Source of the DNA: Candidatus Korobacter versatilis
GTDB lineage: Bacteria; Acidobacteriota; Terriglobia; Terriglobales; Acidobacteriaceae
Direction: 5' to 3'
Length of the DNA: 64,000 bases
Assembly (NCBI GenBank): GCA_016185395.1
Contig: JACPNR010000009.1
Coordinates: 124,001 to 188,000 of the forward strand
In this document: positions 18,612 through 25,826 of the stretch, one piece after another
How the letters are laid out: every line of letters begins with the position of its first letter
How positions within the stretch are numbered: position 1 is the stretch's first letter
The notes under the pieces: generated by a model
Told to the model about the DNA's origin: nothing
What the model saw: only the letters and a program-made list of their open reading frames with translations
Databases searched by the model: none
Position numbers and translations under genes: made by a program

Positions 18612-19367
18612 TCAGTCTACGTGGAGCCCGCGCGCGTCCTGGCCGGCGTTCACGCCGTTCGCGCTCGCGGCCACCACGCGCACGGTGTACTTGCCACGCG
18701 TGAGACCATCGAAAGAGACGTGGAAGGTGCTGGCGATGCCGCCGTAGTTCATGGCCTGGGACTTTACCTTCTCTTTGCCGCGCCAAACCTCGGCCACGAT
18801 GGTGAACGTGCCCGCGTCCCAAACGCCGCCCGGCGTGATGGGGCAGCCGCACATCATGGCGACGTGGGCTCTCAGGTCCATCTTCCCGGCGGCCACGTGG
18901 GTCTCTTCGATGGCGACGATGAGTCCGTCGACCTGCAGCACAATGCCGTCGCCGGCGGCATCGCTTCCGGGCACGACCAGCAGCAGCTTCTCGGCGGTAC
19001 GCGCTGAGCCCGGGTACTTGAGGGGTCCGGTAGCGCTGATGCGGACCAGCGTGGGCCGCTCGAGCGCCAGCTCGGTGCGGAAGGCTGCAGCGCCCGGCGT
19101 GTCGAAGAGCGCCGCGCCACGGACGTGAGGCTGAGTCATGATCTTCTGAGTATCACCGGAGTTTCCCTGCTGCAGCCCCTCGGCCAGCAGCTTGCCGGAG
19201 CGGGCGTCGCTGATGCGGACGCGCGCCCCACCAACGTTGTCGTCGAGCAGCTTGCCGTCGTTCGCGGCCACCCTCACCACCACGGTCGTCTTCCTGGTCT
19301 CAGCCGTTCCTGCCCACGCGAACACCGCCGGTAAAAGCACGAATGCCAGGGCCGCAGTGCGCTTCAT
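18612..19367 (-). CDS. Secreted protein of unknown function
   Basis: The start ATG 19367 follows a strong GGAGGAGG site and gives 251 residues with a signal peptide (KRTAALAFVLLPAVFAWAG). The mature protein is predicted mostly beta: two or three Ig-like or jelly-roll strands around VVVRVAANDGKLL, VRISATGPLKYP and YTVRVVAASANGVNAG. A CGCP motif near residue 175 could bind metal or form a disulphide. I recognise no family. It is the first gene of the unit leading through the aminopeptidase, accBC and thiE to the permeases. Confidence 0.65.
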   Translation of the reverse strand: MKRTAALAFVLLPAVFAWAGTAETRKTTVVVRVAANDGKLLDDNVGGARVRISDARSGKLLAEGLQQGNSGDTQKIMTQPHVRGAALFDTPGAAAFRTELALERPTLVRISATGPLKYPGSARTAEKLLLVVPGSDAAGDGIVLQVDGLIVAIEETHVAAGKMDLRAHVAMMCGCPITPGGVWDAGTFTIVAEVWRGKEKVKSQAMNYGGIASTFHVSFDGLTRGKYTVRVVAASANGVNAGQDARGLHVD

Positions 19368-19437
19368 AGGAGCCTCCTCCGGTCCGTTGATTCGACACGG
19401 AGAAGCGCCGCGCGTCAATCGTCAAGCCGCTGCGGCA

Positions 19438-19468
19438 AATAAAAAGCCCCCGCTGGTTGGCGGGGGCT
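19438..19468 (-). terminator. Rho-independent terminator after pilQ
   Basis: Read on the minus strand, AGCCCCCGC pairs with GCGGGGGCT (arms 19460-19468 and 19445-19453) around a six-base loop and is followed by TTTTTATTT. It lies 26 bases after the pilQ stop and ends the pil operon. It also separates that operon from the next minus-strand gene. Confidence 0.95.
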
Positions 19469-19493
19469 CTGGGTTGGGTGCTGCGTTAAGCCG

Positions 19494-21959
19494 CTATGTC
19501 TGGATGATCTTCGGCGTGATGAAGAACAGCAGTTCCTGCGTTTCCGAGGAGACGGCGCGGTTCTTGAACAGGTAGCCGAGGATCGGGATGCTCCCCAGCA
19601 CCGGCACCTGCTTCACCGAGAGCGAGTTGGTGGTGCGGATCACACCGCCCAGCATGATGGTGCCGCCGTCGGTGACCAGCACCTCCGTCTTCACGTGCTG
19701 CGTCAACAGGGAGGGCGGCGAACCGTTCACCGAACGGCTGAAGTCCGGCGTGGTGTTCTCCACCTCGATGTTGAGGAAGATGGTGTTCTCGCGCGTGATC
19801 TGCGGGGTCACGCGGAGCCGCAGCAGCGCGTCCACGTACTGCGTGGTCGACGGGCCGCCCAACTGGGCTTGCGTCACCACCGGCACCTTGACGCCCTGCT
19901 CGATCAGCGCCGGGATGTTGTCCTGCGTGGCCACGTTCGGACGCGACAGGATCTTGATCAACCCGCGCGATTCCGCCATCGTCAGGATGGCGTCGATGCG
20001 GTACAGGTTGGTCGCGTTGGTGAACGAGAGGCCGCTGCTCGCCGGCGACGTCGGAGAGCTTACCGGCAGGTTGCTGAACAGCGGTATCGAGTTCGTTCCG
20101 CTCTGGATGTATTGCGGAGCTGTCGGGACCGCGTTCTGGATCGGGCTGTTGCCGACGGCGCCGGCGCCGCCAACAGCGCTCACGCTGTTGCCGAAGCCGA
20201 AGCCGATCTGCATGCCGAACTCACGCGCGAAGTTGCGGGTCGCCGCCACCACGCGGGCGCTCACCTCGACCTCTTGCGTCTTGAAGTCGAGCTGCTTGAT
20301 GAGCGCGTTCACCGGCGGCAGGTAGCTGGGGATGTCTTCGATGATGAGCGCGTTCAAGCGCGGATCAGCGATGACTTCGCCGCGCGGTGAGAGGAACTTC
20401 TTGATGGTCGTGACCAGGTCGGCCGAGTGCGCATAGCTCAGGAAGATTGTCTGCGTGACCTTCGGTACGGCCAGCGCCTTGGCTTCACGCTGCGCGCGCT
20501 GCGCGTCGGCCTCCTTCTTCAGGGTGTCGAGCGTCGCGATGCGCAACACGTTGCCATCGAGTTCGCACTCGAGGCCGTTGTTCTTGAGCACGATGTTCAG
20601 CGCCTGGTCCCACGGCACTTCATCGAGCACCAGCGTCACCGATCCCTTCACGTTCGGGTCAAGCACGATGTTCAGGCCGCTGATCTCGTGGATCAGGCGG
20701 AAGAAGTCCTTCAGGTCAACGTCTTTCAGGTTCACCGAGACGGGCTCGCCGGTGTAGCGCGTGCGCGAGCAGTTCTGCGGACCAGTCGACGGCATCTGCG
20801 GCGGATTGGCCGCCTGCATCGCCGACATGTTGACCGCCGGGCCCACCTTCAACGACGCCGTCGTCGGTGCGCCCGAGGGGTTCTCGTCGCTCACCGGCGT
20901 GAACTTCGCGGCCGCCTGGCTCGCGCGCGCCGCCGGACGCGTCTCGTCGCTCGAGCCGTCGAGGTTCAGGGCCACGAACGCGGGCGCCTTGTCCGCCGCC
21001 GGAGCGGCAGCTTTCACTGGGGTCTCCGCCGCAACGGTCTCGGCCGCCTTCGCCTCCGTCTTAGCGACCGTCTCGGCCACGGGAGCGCTGGTTGGCGCTG
21101 CCGCCGGCTTCGCTGCCGCGGCCGGAGCGAACGTCAGCATGAGCTTGTTGCCCGCCGGCGTGAGCTGGAAGTCCTGCGCGGACTTCAGGTCCACGACCAC
21201 GCGCGTGACCGGGGGATCCATCTGGAAGCGCGCATAGCGCACGCCCTTGATGTCGCCCGAGTCCACCGCCAGGTCGCGGCCCTTGCCTGCCGGGATGGCA
21301 TTGGGAAGGTCGATCACGACGCGGTCCGGTTTCGTCAGCTTCATCGCCTTGGGCTGGATCGCACCGCTCGCGACGATCTCGACCGCGAGCGCGCCGTTGT
21401 GGCGGGTCACGCCCACGGTGCGTATGGTGACCGGCTTCGCGGTCTTCGTCTCGGAAGTGTGGTTGACGGCGGTCTTCGTGACCGTCGCGGACGGTTCAGC
21501 CTGCGCCTGGCTCTTTACCGTCTCGATGGCAGCGTGGTTCGCCGCCTCCGCGGGACCATACGAATGGTCGCCCGCGTCCACGCGGACCACCAACTGGTCG
21601 GTGCCCTCGCTAAAGCTCACTGCTGCCCCGGGGGCCAGCGTGATCTCCAGGCGTGCCACGTCCGCGCCACCCACGCCCCTGTACCCCATCACGCGGTACG
21701 AAGTGACGCCGGCCGTCTGCACTTTTTGCAAACGTCCGTCGAGCTTCGCCGCAGACACCCCTGCCAGGTCGACCAGCAGCAGGCTGTCCGAGGGACGGTA
21801 CTCGGTGTGTGTGAACGCGCCGTTCGCACGGATGGTGACGGTAGTCGTGGCGCCCTGGGTGGCGACCGACACGTCCGTCATGGTGGAACCAGCGGCTGCC
21901 GCCGTCGTGGCGCACACGACGCACAGCAGTAAAATACCCAGCAGTTGCTTTAGCCTCAT
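19494..21959 (-). CDS. pilQ: Type IV pilus secretin PilQ
   Basis: The start ATG 21959 after GAGGAG gives 821 residues with a signal peptide. Two AMIN domains, which bind peptidoglycan, lie at about 25-115 and 170-265. An Ala/Pro/Lys linker follows (265-400), then a secretin N0/STN-like domain (LKDFFRLIHEISGLNIVLDP), an N1 domain (KVTQTIFLSYAHSADLVTTIKKFLSPRG, LIIEDIPSYLPPVNALIKQLD) and the secretin core ending in GGVIRTTNSLSVKQVPVLGSIP and a final beta strand. It forms the outer-membrane pore for pili. A hydrophobic Gly/Asn-rich insert near residue 610 lies in the pore region. It is the last gene of the pil operon, with a strong terminator downstream. Confidence 0.95.
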   Translation of the reverse strand: MRLKQLLGILLLCVVCATTAAAAGSTMTDVSVATQGATTTVTIRANGAFTHTEYRPSDSLLLVDLAGVSAAKLDGRLQKVQTAGVTSYRVMGYRGVGGADVARLEITLAPGAAVSFSEGTDQLVVRVDAGDHSYGPAEAANHAAIETVKSQAQAEPSATVTKTAVNHTSETKTAKPVTIRTVGVTRHNGALAVEIVASGAIQPKAMKLTKPDRVVIDLPNAIPAGKGRDLAVDSGDIKGVRYARFQMDPPVTRVVVDLKSAQDFQLTPAGNKLMLTFAPAAAAKPAAAPTSAPVAETVAKTEAKAAETVAAETPVKAAAPAADKAPAFVALNLDGSSDETRPAARASQAAAKFTPVSDENPSGAPTTASLKVGPAVNMSAMQAANPPQMPSTGPQNCSRTRYTGEPVSVNLKDVDLKDFFRLIHEISGLNIVLDPNVKGSVTLVLDEVPWDQALNIVLKNNGLECELDGNVLRIATLDTLKKEADAQRAQREAKALAVPKVTQTIFLSYAHSADLVTTIKKFLSPRGEVIADPRLNALIIEDIPSYLPPVNALIKQLDFKTQEVEVSARVVAATRNFAREFGMQIGFGFGNSVSAVGGAGAVGNSPIQNAVPTAPQYIQSGTNSIPLFSNLPVSSPTSPASSGLSFTNATNLYRIDAILTMAESRGLIKILSRPNVATQDNIPALIEQGVKVPVVTQAQLGGPSTTQYVDALLRLRVTPQITRENTIFLNIEVENTTPDFSRSVNGSPPSLLTQHVKTEVLVTDGGTIMLGGVIRTTNSLSVKQVPVLGSIPILGYLFKNRAVSSETQELLFFITPKIIQT

Positions 21960-22067
21960 CTTATCTCTCCTCGCGAAGCTGGCGTTAGCCACCTTCACGC
22001 GCGACATTCCTGCCGCTTAAGAATTAGCCCTGACTGCGGTTCGGCCCGAATTGTGTGCTTCTGTTGC

Positions 22068-22091
22068 CCGCCGGCCTTACCGCTCCGGCGG
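22068..22091 (-). other. Intercistronic hairpin between pilP and pilQ
   Basis: CCGCCGG (22068-22074) pairs with CCGGCGG (22085-22091) around a ten-base loop in the 147-base gap between pilP and pilQ, the only long gap in this operon. No T-run follows, so it is more likely an RNA processing or stability element than a terminator. An internal promoter for pilQ is not obvious. Confidence 0.45.
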
Positions 22092-22106
22092 CCTTGCAAA
22101 ACTCTT

Positions 22107-22724
22107 CTACGCCGACGGCGAGATGCGCTTCACCACTTCGCGCGTGGCCTGTTTCCCCAGCGCGTCGACGATGTTCTGCTGGAAGACCACCGAGTCTCCC
22201 GCAATGCGCTTCACGAAGCCGTCGAACAGTGCGTCGTTCTCGCGCAGGTAGTAGACCTTCTTCGCCGGATTGCCGATGACCGCGATCCAGCCCTTGCACG
22301 AATGGGGCTGCGTATCGGTATCGATGCGGTTGCACACCACGCCCTGGACCGTCAACTGGTCGATGATCAGGCAGCGTTTGCCGGTGGTGCAGCTTGTGCC
22401 CGCCGCCGCGCCCATGCGCACCACCACCGGGCTGATGAACGGATCGCGCTTGCCCTTAGACAACTCGGTCTTCGTGGGCGCCGGCTTCGTGGCCGGGGCA
22501 GCCTTTGCCGTCGCGGGCTGGCTGGCAGGCTTCGCGGCCGGTTTCGTTGCCGGCTTGGTCGCTGGTTTCGCCGCCGCCGTCTTCGTCGCGGTGCTCTGCG
22601 AAGCGGGCGCCGCCGCTTTCGCCGGCGGATACGCCTGCTGACCGGATGCCATCGCCGGATACGCCTGCCCCGCGGCCATTCCGGCCGCCAGGACCATCGT
22701 CGAGATGCTTGCAATCGCCTTCAT
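22107..22724 (-). CDS. pilP: Type IV pilus assembly protein PilP-like
   Basis: The 205 residues (ATG 22724; GTG 22733 is an alternative) start with a signal peptide. A low-complexity Lys/Pro/Ala/Thr linker covers about 40-95, with KPATKPATKPAAKPA-type repeats. The PilP-like beta domain begins at KRDPFISPVVV and includes LIIDQLTVQGVV and GWIAVIGNPAKKVYYLRENDALFDGFV. PilP links the PilN/O inner-membrane complex to the secretin. The assignment rests on the DPF motif, the beta domain and gene order. Two Cys pairs (CTTGKRC and CNR...CKG) are an unusual addition and could form disulphides. Confidence 0.8.
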   Translation of the reverse strand: MKAIASISTMVLAAGMAAGQAYPAMASGQQAYPPAKAAAPASQSTATKTAAAKPATKPATKPAAKPASQPATAKAAPATKPAPTKTELSKGKRDPFISPVVVRMGAAAGTSCTTGKRCLIIDQLTVQGVVCNRIDTDTQPHSCKGWIAVIGNPAKKVYYLRENDALFDGFVKRIAGDSVVFQQNIVDALGKQATREVVKRISPSA

Positions 22725-22757
22725 AACTGTCACCCTGGTGTTACTAAAAGTCTCTCG

Positions 22758-23411
22758 TTACTTCTTCACCGGAGTTCCCGCGGCCGGCGCCGCGCCTTTG
22801 CCGGGCGCTGCTGCCGGCGGCGGCGGTTCGTGGGAGAAGAACGTGGTCGCGGTGATGCCCGCGAGCACCGACTCATCCGGCGAATACTCGTACTTCGCCT
22901 TCACGCCCGCGTCGCTCGAACGCTTCGGCGTCGCCATCTTCATGCCGGAGATGTTGATGATGCGCTCCAGCTTCGACGTGCGCTCGAAGAAGTTCAGCAC
23001 CGAGTAATACGGACCGTCGATGTCGAGCTCGAACGGCAGTTCGCTGTAGAAGTCGTGCGTGTTCACGCCCTTCGCCGTATAGCGGCGCACTTCCACGCCC
23101 GCGGCCTGCGCCGTGTCCTGCATCATGTGCATGAACTGGTCGGCTTCCTTCTCGTCGGGGACGATCTTCTTCTGGATCTCGAGCTGCTGCTTCAAGCTCG
23201 CGATGTTGGCTTCGAGCTCCGGCAGCTTCGCCTTGAAGATGCGCAGGCTCTCGTTCTGCGCCTTCTGCTTGTCCAGCGCCGACTGCGCCGTCGCGTTCTC
23301 TTCGATCATCGGTTTCAGCACCAGGTAGTAGCCGACGCCCAGTACTAGGACTGCCACCACGAACCCGGCCACCAGCTGCATCGGTAGCGACATTTCTCTG
23401 AAGCTAGCCAT
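22758..23411 (-). CDS. pilO: Type IV pilus inner-membrane protein PilO
   Basis: The 217 residues have a short cytoplasmic start, one membrane helix (about 13-32: VAGFVVAVLVLGVGYYLVL), a periplasmic coiled coil (about 40-90) and a ferredoxin-like domain (about 100-195, with LPFELDIDGPYYSVLNFFERTSKLERIINI). The C-terminus is Pro/Ala rich. PilO pairs with PilN to align the PilM ring with PilP and PilQ. The start is 11 bases after the pilN stop. Confidence 0.93.
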   Translation of the reverse strand: MASFREMSLPMQLVAGFVVAVLVLGVGYYLVLKPMIEENATAQSALDKQKAQNESLRIFKAKLPELEANIASLKQQLEIQKKIVPDEKEADQFMHMMQDTAQAAGVEVRRYTAKGVNTHDFYSELPFELDIDGPYYSVLNFFERTSKLERIINISGMKMATPKRSSDAGVKAKYEYSPDESVLAGITATTFFSHEPPPPAAAPGKGAAPAAGTPVKK

Positions 23412-23422
23412 ATATACCGTCC

Positions 23423-24049
23423 CTACAGTTTCTTCTCAGCCGGCGCCGCGCCGGCTGCCGTCTGGGGCTGCGATTTGTCGATCTTTTCGCAGACCAGCGT
23501 GAAGTTGAACTGCTGCATGTCTTTCACTTGCGGGTCCTGCTGCGTCTCTTTCAACTCGACCGTGCGGAAGTAGCCCGTGCTTTGCAGGTTCTTCATCAAC
23601 GACGCTACCTGGTGCACGCTCAGCGCCGAGCCGTCGATGTTGATGTTGCGGCCGTCTTCCTTGAGCGTCGAGAGCCACACGCCCTCGGTGCCGTTGATGG
23701 TGTCGCCGATCATCGCCAGCAGCTCCACCGGACCGGAAGCCTTCGCGCGCAGGTCCTCGATCACCTTCACCCGCTGCTCGAAGATCTTGCGCTGCGCTTC
23801 GCGCTCGTCGTACTTCGACTTGGCCAGCGCCAGCTCCTGCGATTCCTTCTGCGCCGCGAGCATGTCTTTCTCGATGCGCTTCTTCTCGGCGCCGATCTTC
23901 ATGTACCAGCCAAACAGGCCGCCGGCGGCGAGCAGGAAGGCGAGCATGATCACGATGGCCGGATTCGGCCCATCGCCGGAAACGGACGCTGCCGCTGCCC
24001 GCTTGCCCTTCTTCGGTTTCGGGAGTCCAAGTAGGTTGATCTGGATCAT
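23423..24049 (-). CDS. pilN: Type IV pilus inner-membrane protein PilN
   Basis: The 208 residues begin with MIQINLLG, the conserved PilN motif that docks into the PilM groove. A membrane helix follows at about 30-50, then a coiled coil (about 55-100) and a ferredoxin-like fold (about 110-190, with VWLSTLKEDGRNINIDGSA). The first four bases overlap the pilM stop (ATGA), which indicates translational coupling with its binding partner. Confidence 0.94.
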   Translation of the reverse strand: MIQINLLGLPKPKKGKRAAAASVSGDGPNPAIVIMLAFLLAAGGLFGWYMKIGAEKKRIEKDMLAAQKESQELALAKSKYDEREAQRKIFEQRVKVIEDLRAKASGPVELLAMIGDTINGTEGVWLSTLKEDGRNINIDGSALSVHQVASLMKNLQSTGYFRTVELKETQQDPQVKDMQQFNFTLVCEKIDKSQPQTAAGAAPAEKKL

Positions 24050-25101
24050 AACGGGAAGCTCCTCAACGCCAGGCCCACCGCGACTGCAAGCTGTCCGGCA
24101 TTCTGGTCTATCAGTTCGGCTTCAGCGGCGTTCGCCGGATAACCGATCTTCTGGAACGGGTTCAGCAGCTCGACCGGCAGCGAGAACTCCTGCCGCAGTC
24201 CCTCGAGCAGCCCGGGCACGCGCGACGAACCGCCGGCCAGGTAGATGCGCTCGATGTGCTCTCCCGCCGCCGTGGCGCGGAAGAAGTCGAACGTCTTCTG
24301 GATCTCGAGCACGATGATCTCGGTCACCTGCTGCAGGATGGGCATCTTCGCGTCTTCGCTCACCGTGCCCACCTTCTTGCCCAGCTTGAGCGCTTCCGCG
24401 TCGTCGAAGCTCAGGTCGAGCTCCTTCTGCAGGGAATCGGTGTACTGGTTGCCGCCCACCGACACGTCGCGGGTGAACAGCGGCGTGGTGCCTTTCACGA
24501 TGTTGATGTTCATCACGCTCGCGCCCAGGTTGAGCAGCGCCACGGTCGCACCCGGCGCGGGTTCGTAGTTGTACTCGTAGCAGTTCTGCAGCGCGAACGC
24601 GTCGATGTCCACCACCGAGGGCGCTTTGCCCGCCAGTGACAGAACGTTCGTGTAGTTCAGGATCTTGTCTTTCTTCACCGCCACCAGCAGCACGTCCATC
24701 TGCGGACCGCCCTCATCCGGGTTCAGGATCTGGTAGTCGATGTTCACGTCGGCGATGTCGAACGGGATGTGCTGCGCCGCCTCCGTCTGGATCGAGGCCG
24801 CCAGCTCTTCGTCGCTCTGCGGCGACACCGAGATCTTCTTCACGATCACCGAGTGACCGCTCACCGAGGTCGCGACCGACTTCGTCTTGATCCCCGCGGT
24901 GGTGAAGATCTTGCCGATCGCGCTCGAGACCGAGCCCGAGTCCACGATCATGGAGTCCACCACGATGTCTGAGGCCAGTGGCTCGAGGCCAATGTGCGCG
25001 ACCTGGATCTCACCCTTCGTCTTCCGCAGTTCGACCGCTTTGATCGAACTGGAGCCGATGTCCAGGCCTACGATCGTCTTTGCTCCGCCGAATAAACCCA
25101 T
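24046..25101 (-). CDS. pilM: Type IV pilus assembly ATPase-fold protein PilM
   Basis: The 351-residue actin-like protein has phosphate-1 motif VGLDIGSSSIKAVEL, phosphate-2 VALLNLGASVMNINIV and adenosine motif IYLAGGSSRVPGLLEGL. PilM binds ATP and forms the cytoplasmic ring that recruits PilN. The start is ATG 25101, 12 bases after the HTH gene stop. Length and motifs are standard for the family. Confidence 0.95.
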   Translation of the reverse strand: MGLFGGAKTIVGLDIGSSSIKAVELRKTKGEIQVAHIGLEPLASDIVVDSMIVDSGSVSSAIGKIFTTAGIKTKSVATSVSGHSVIVKKISVSPQSDEELAASIQTEAAQHIPFDIADVNIDYQILNPDEGGPQMDVLLVAVKKDKILNYTNVLSLAGKAPSVVDIDAFALQNCYEYNYEPAPGATVALLNLGASVMNINIVKGTTPLFTRDVSVGGNQYTDSLQKELDLSFDDAEALKLGKKVGTVSEDAKMPILQQVTEIIVLEIQKTFDFFRATAAGEHIERIYLAGGSSRVPGLLEGLRQEFSLPVELLNPFQKIGYPANAAEAELIDQNAGQLAVAVGLALRSFPL

Positions 25102-25113
25102 AAGCTTTCGCCT

Positions 25114-25347
25114 CTAGTGACCCGCCGCCACGCGCGCGGCTTTTGGTCTCTTTTTCCCGCGGCCTTCACCGACCATGCTCTTGCGTTCCATCCAGGAGTC
25201 CAGGATCGTCTTCTTGAACTTCCAGCGGTTCCCGAGCTTGAAGGCAGGAATCTTTTCCTCGTATACGTACTTGTAAAGCGTGTCCGGGCTCACCCCTAAA
25301 TACTGGGACGCCTGCCGGATGTTCATCACTTCACGTGAGTCCGCCAT
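25114..25347 (-). CDS. BldC/excisionase-type helix-turn-helix protein
   Basis: The 77-residue protein has a single MerR-like winged HTH at about 8-55: MNIRQASQYLGVSPDTLYKY, then IPAFKLGNRWKFKKTILDSWM. This is the HTH_17 (excisionase/BldC) fold. The C-terminus is a basic tail rich in Lys, Arg and Ala. It is the first gene of the pil transcript, followed by pilM after 12 bases, and there is no integrase nearby, so a regulatory role for the pil operon is more likely than excision. ATG 25347 start; the leader is about 105 bases from the predicted promoter. Confidence 0.85.
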   Translation of the reverse strand: MADSREVMNIRQASQYLGVSPDTLYKYVYEEKIPAFKLGNRWKFKKTILDSWMERKSMVGEGRGKKRPKAARVAAGH

Positions 25348-25459
25348 AAATACCTAGCCCTTTCACACAGTTGTCGCACCCGCCACTAGCGGGCATGGCA
25401 TTACCGGGCCGTGAGGAGGAAATCCTCTGCTTTCTCGGGGGGAAGACTGCAGTGCGCGA

Positions 25460-25490
25460 GTTATAGCAGCGTTACTCCCCTGAGTGTCAA
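25460..25490 (-). promoter_or_regulatory. Sigma-70-type promoter of the HTH-pilMNOPQ operon
   Basis: On the minus strand a consensus TTGACA (25485-25490) is followed after 19 bases by TATAAC (25460-25465). The spacer is two bases longer than optimal, which is common for activated promoters. The predicted start of transcription is near 25453, about 105 bases upstream of the HTH ATG. Confidence 0.6.
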
Positions 25491-25504
25491 GCAGAGTTGT
25501 TGGT

Positions 25505-25524
25505 TTTCTTCCGGTTTCTTCCGG
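25505..25524. repeat. Two tandem 10-bp repeats upstream of the pil promoter
   Basis: TTTCTTCCGG occurs twice head to tail, followed on the plus strand by six T. Relative to the minus-strand promoter, the copies sit at roughly -52 to -71, one helical turn apart on the same DNA face. That is a typical placement for an activator site or AT-rich UP-like element. Confidence 0.6.
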
Positions 25525-25826
25525 TTTTTTAGGATTTTGGCCGCTGTACTTCCGAGTGAAAATGGCCTATCTTGCGGTCACTGTTGGCGACAACCACAAG
25601 ATACTGTGGTGTTAATGCAGATGATGCAGAAAATTGCCTGAGGAGTTACTAAGACAGCACAGCCGGAGTTAGGTGTGGGTTACGGCTCCGCGCCGGGCCC
25701 GCCGGTGCCAGAATGTAAGGGGTTTGCGCTCGACTTCCCCCGCCCGCGGACTATCCTTTCGGCAACTTTACCGCGCTGTCCGCCACAGCGTCTCGGCCAC
25801 AATCTCGAAACGCTCGGAGATTGCTC

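Larger units (their letters stand above)
25348..25826. other. Divergent regulatory gap between the pil operon and the Rhs gene
   Basis: These 479 bases hold no gene I can support. They contain the minus-strand promoter and tandem 10-bp repeats listed separately. A short inverted repeat ACCACA-N6-TGTGGT at 25593-25610 could be an operator for the Rhs gene, and GGAGA lies seven bases before the Rhs ATG. Base composition is lower in GC than the flanks in the first half (25440-25640). Confidence 0.6.

Noticed and set aside
25114-25347. Prophage or integrative element suggested by the excisionase-like fold
   Set aside because: There is no integrase, attachment repeat or phage gene nearby, and the gene is tightly linked to pilM.
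25590-25612. ACCACA-N6-TGTGGT as a proven operator
   Set aside because: Six-base inverted repeats occur by chance at this frequency in 480 bases; noted only as a possibility.
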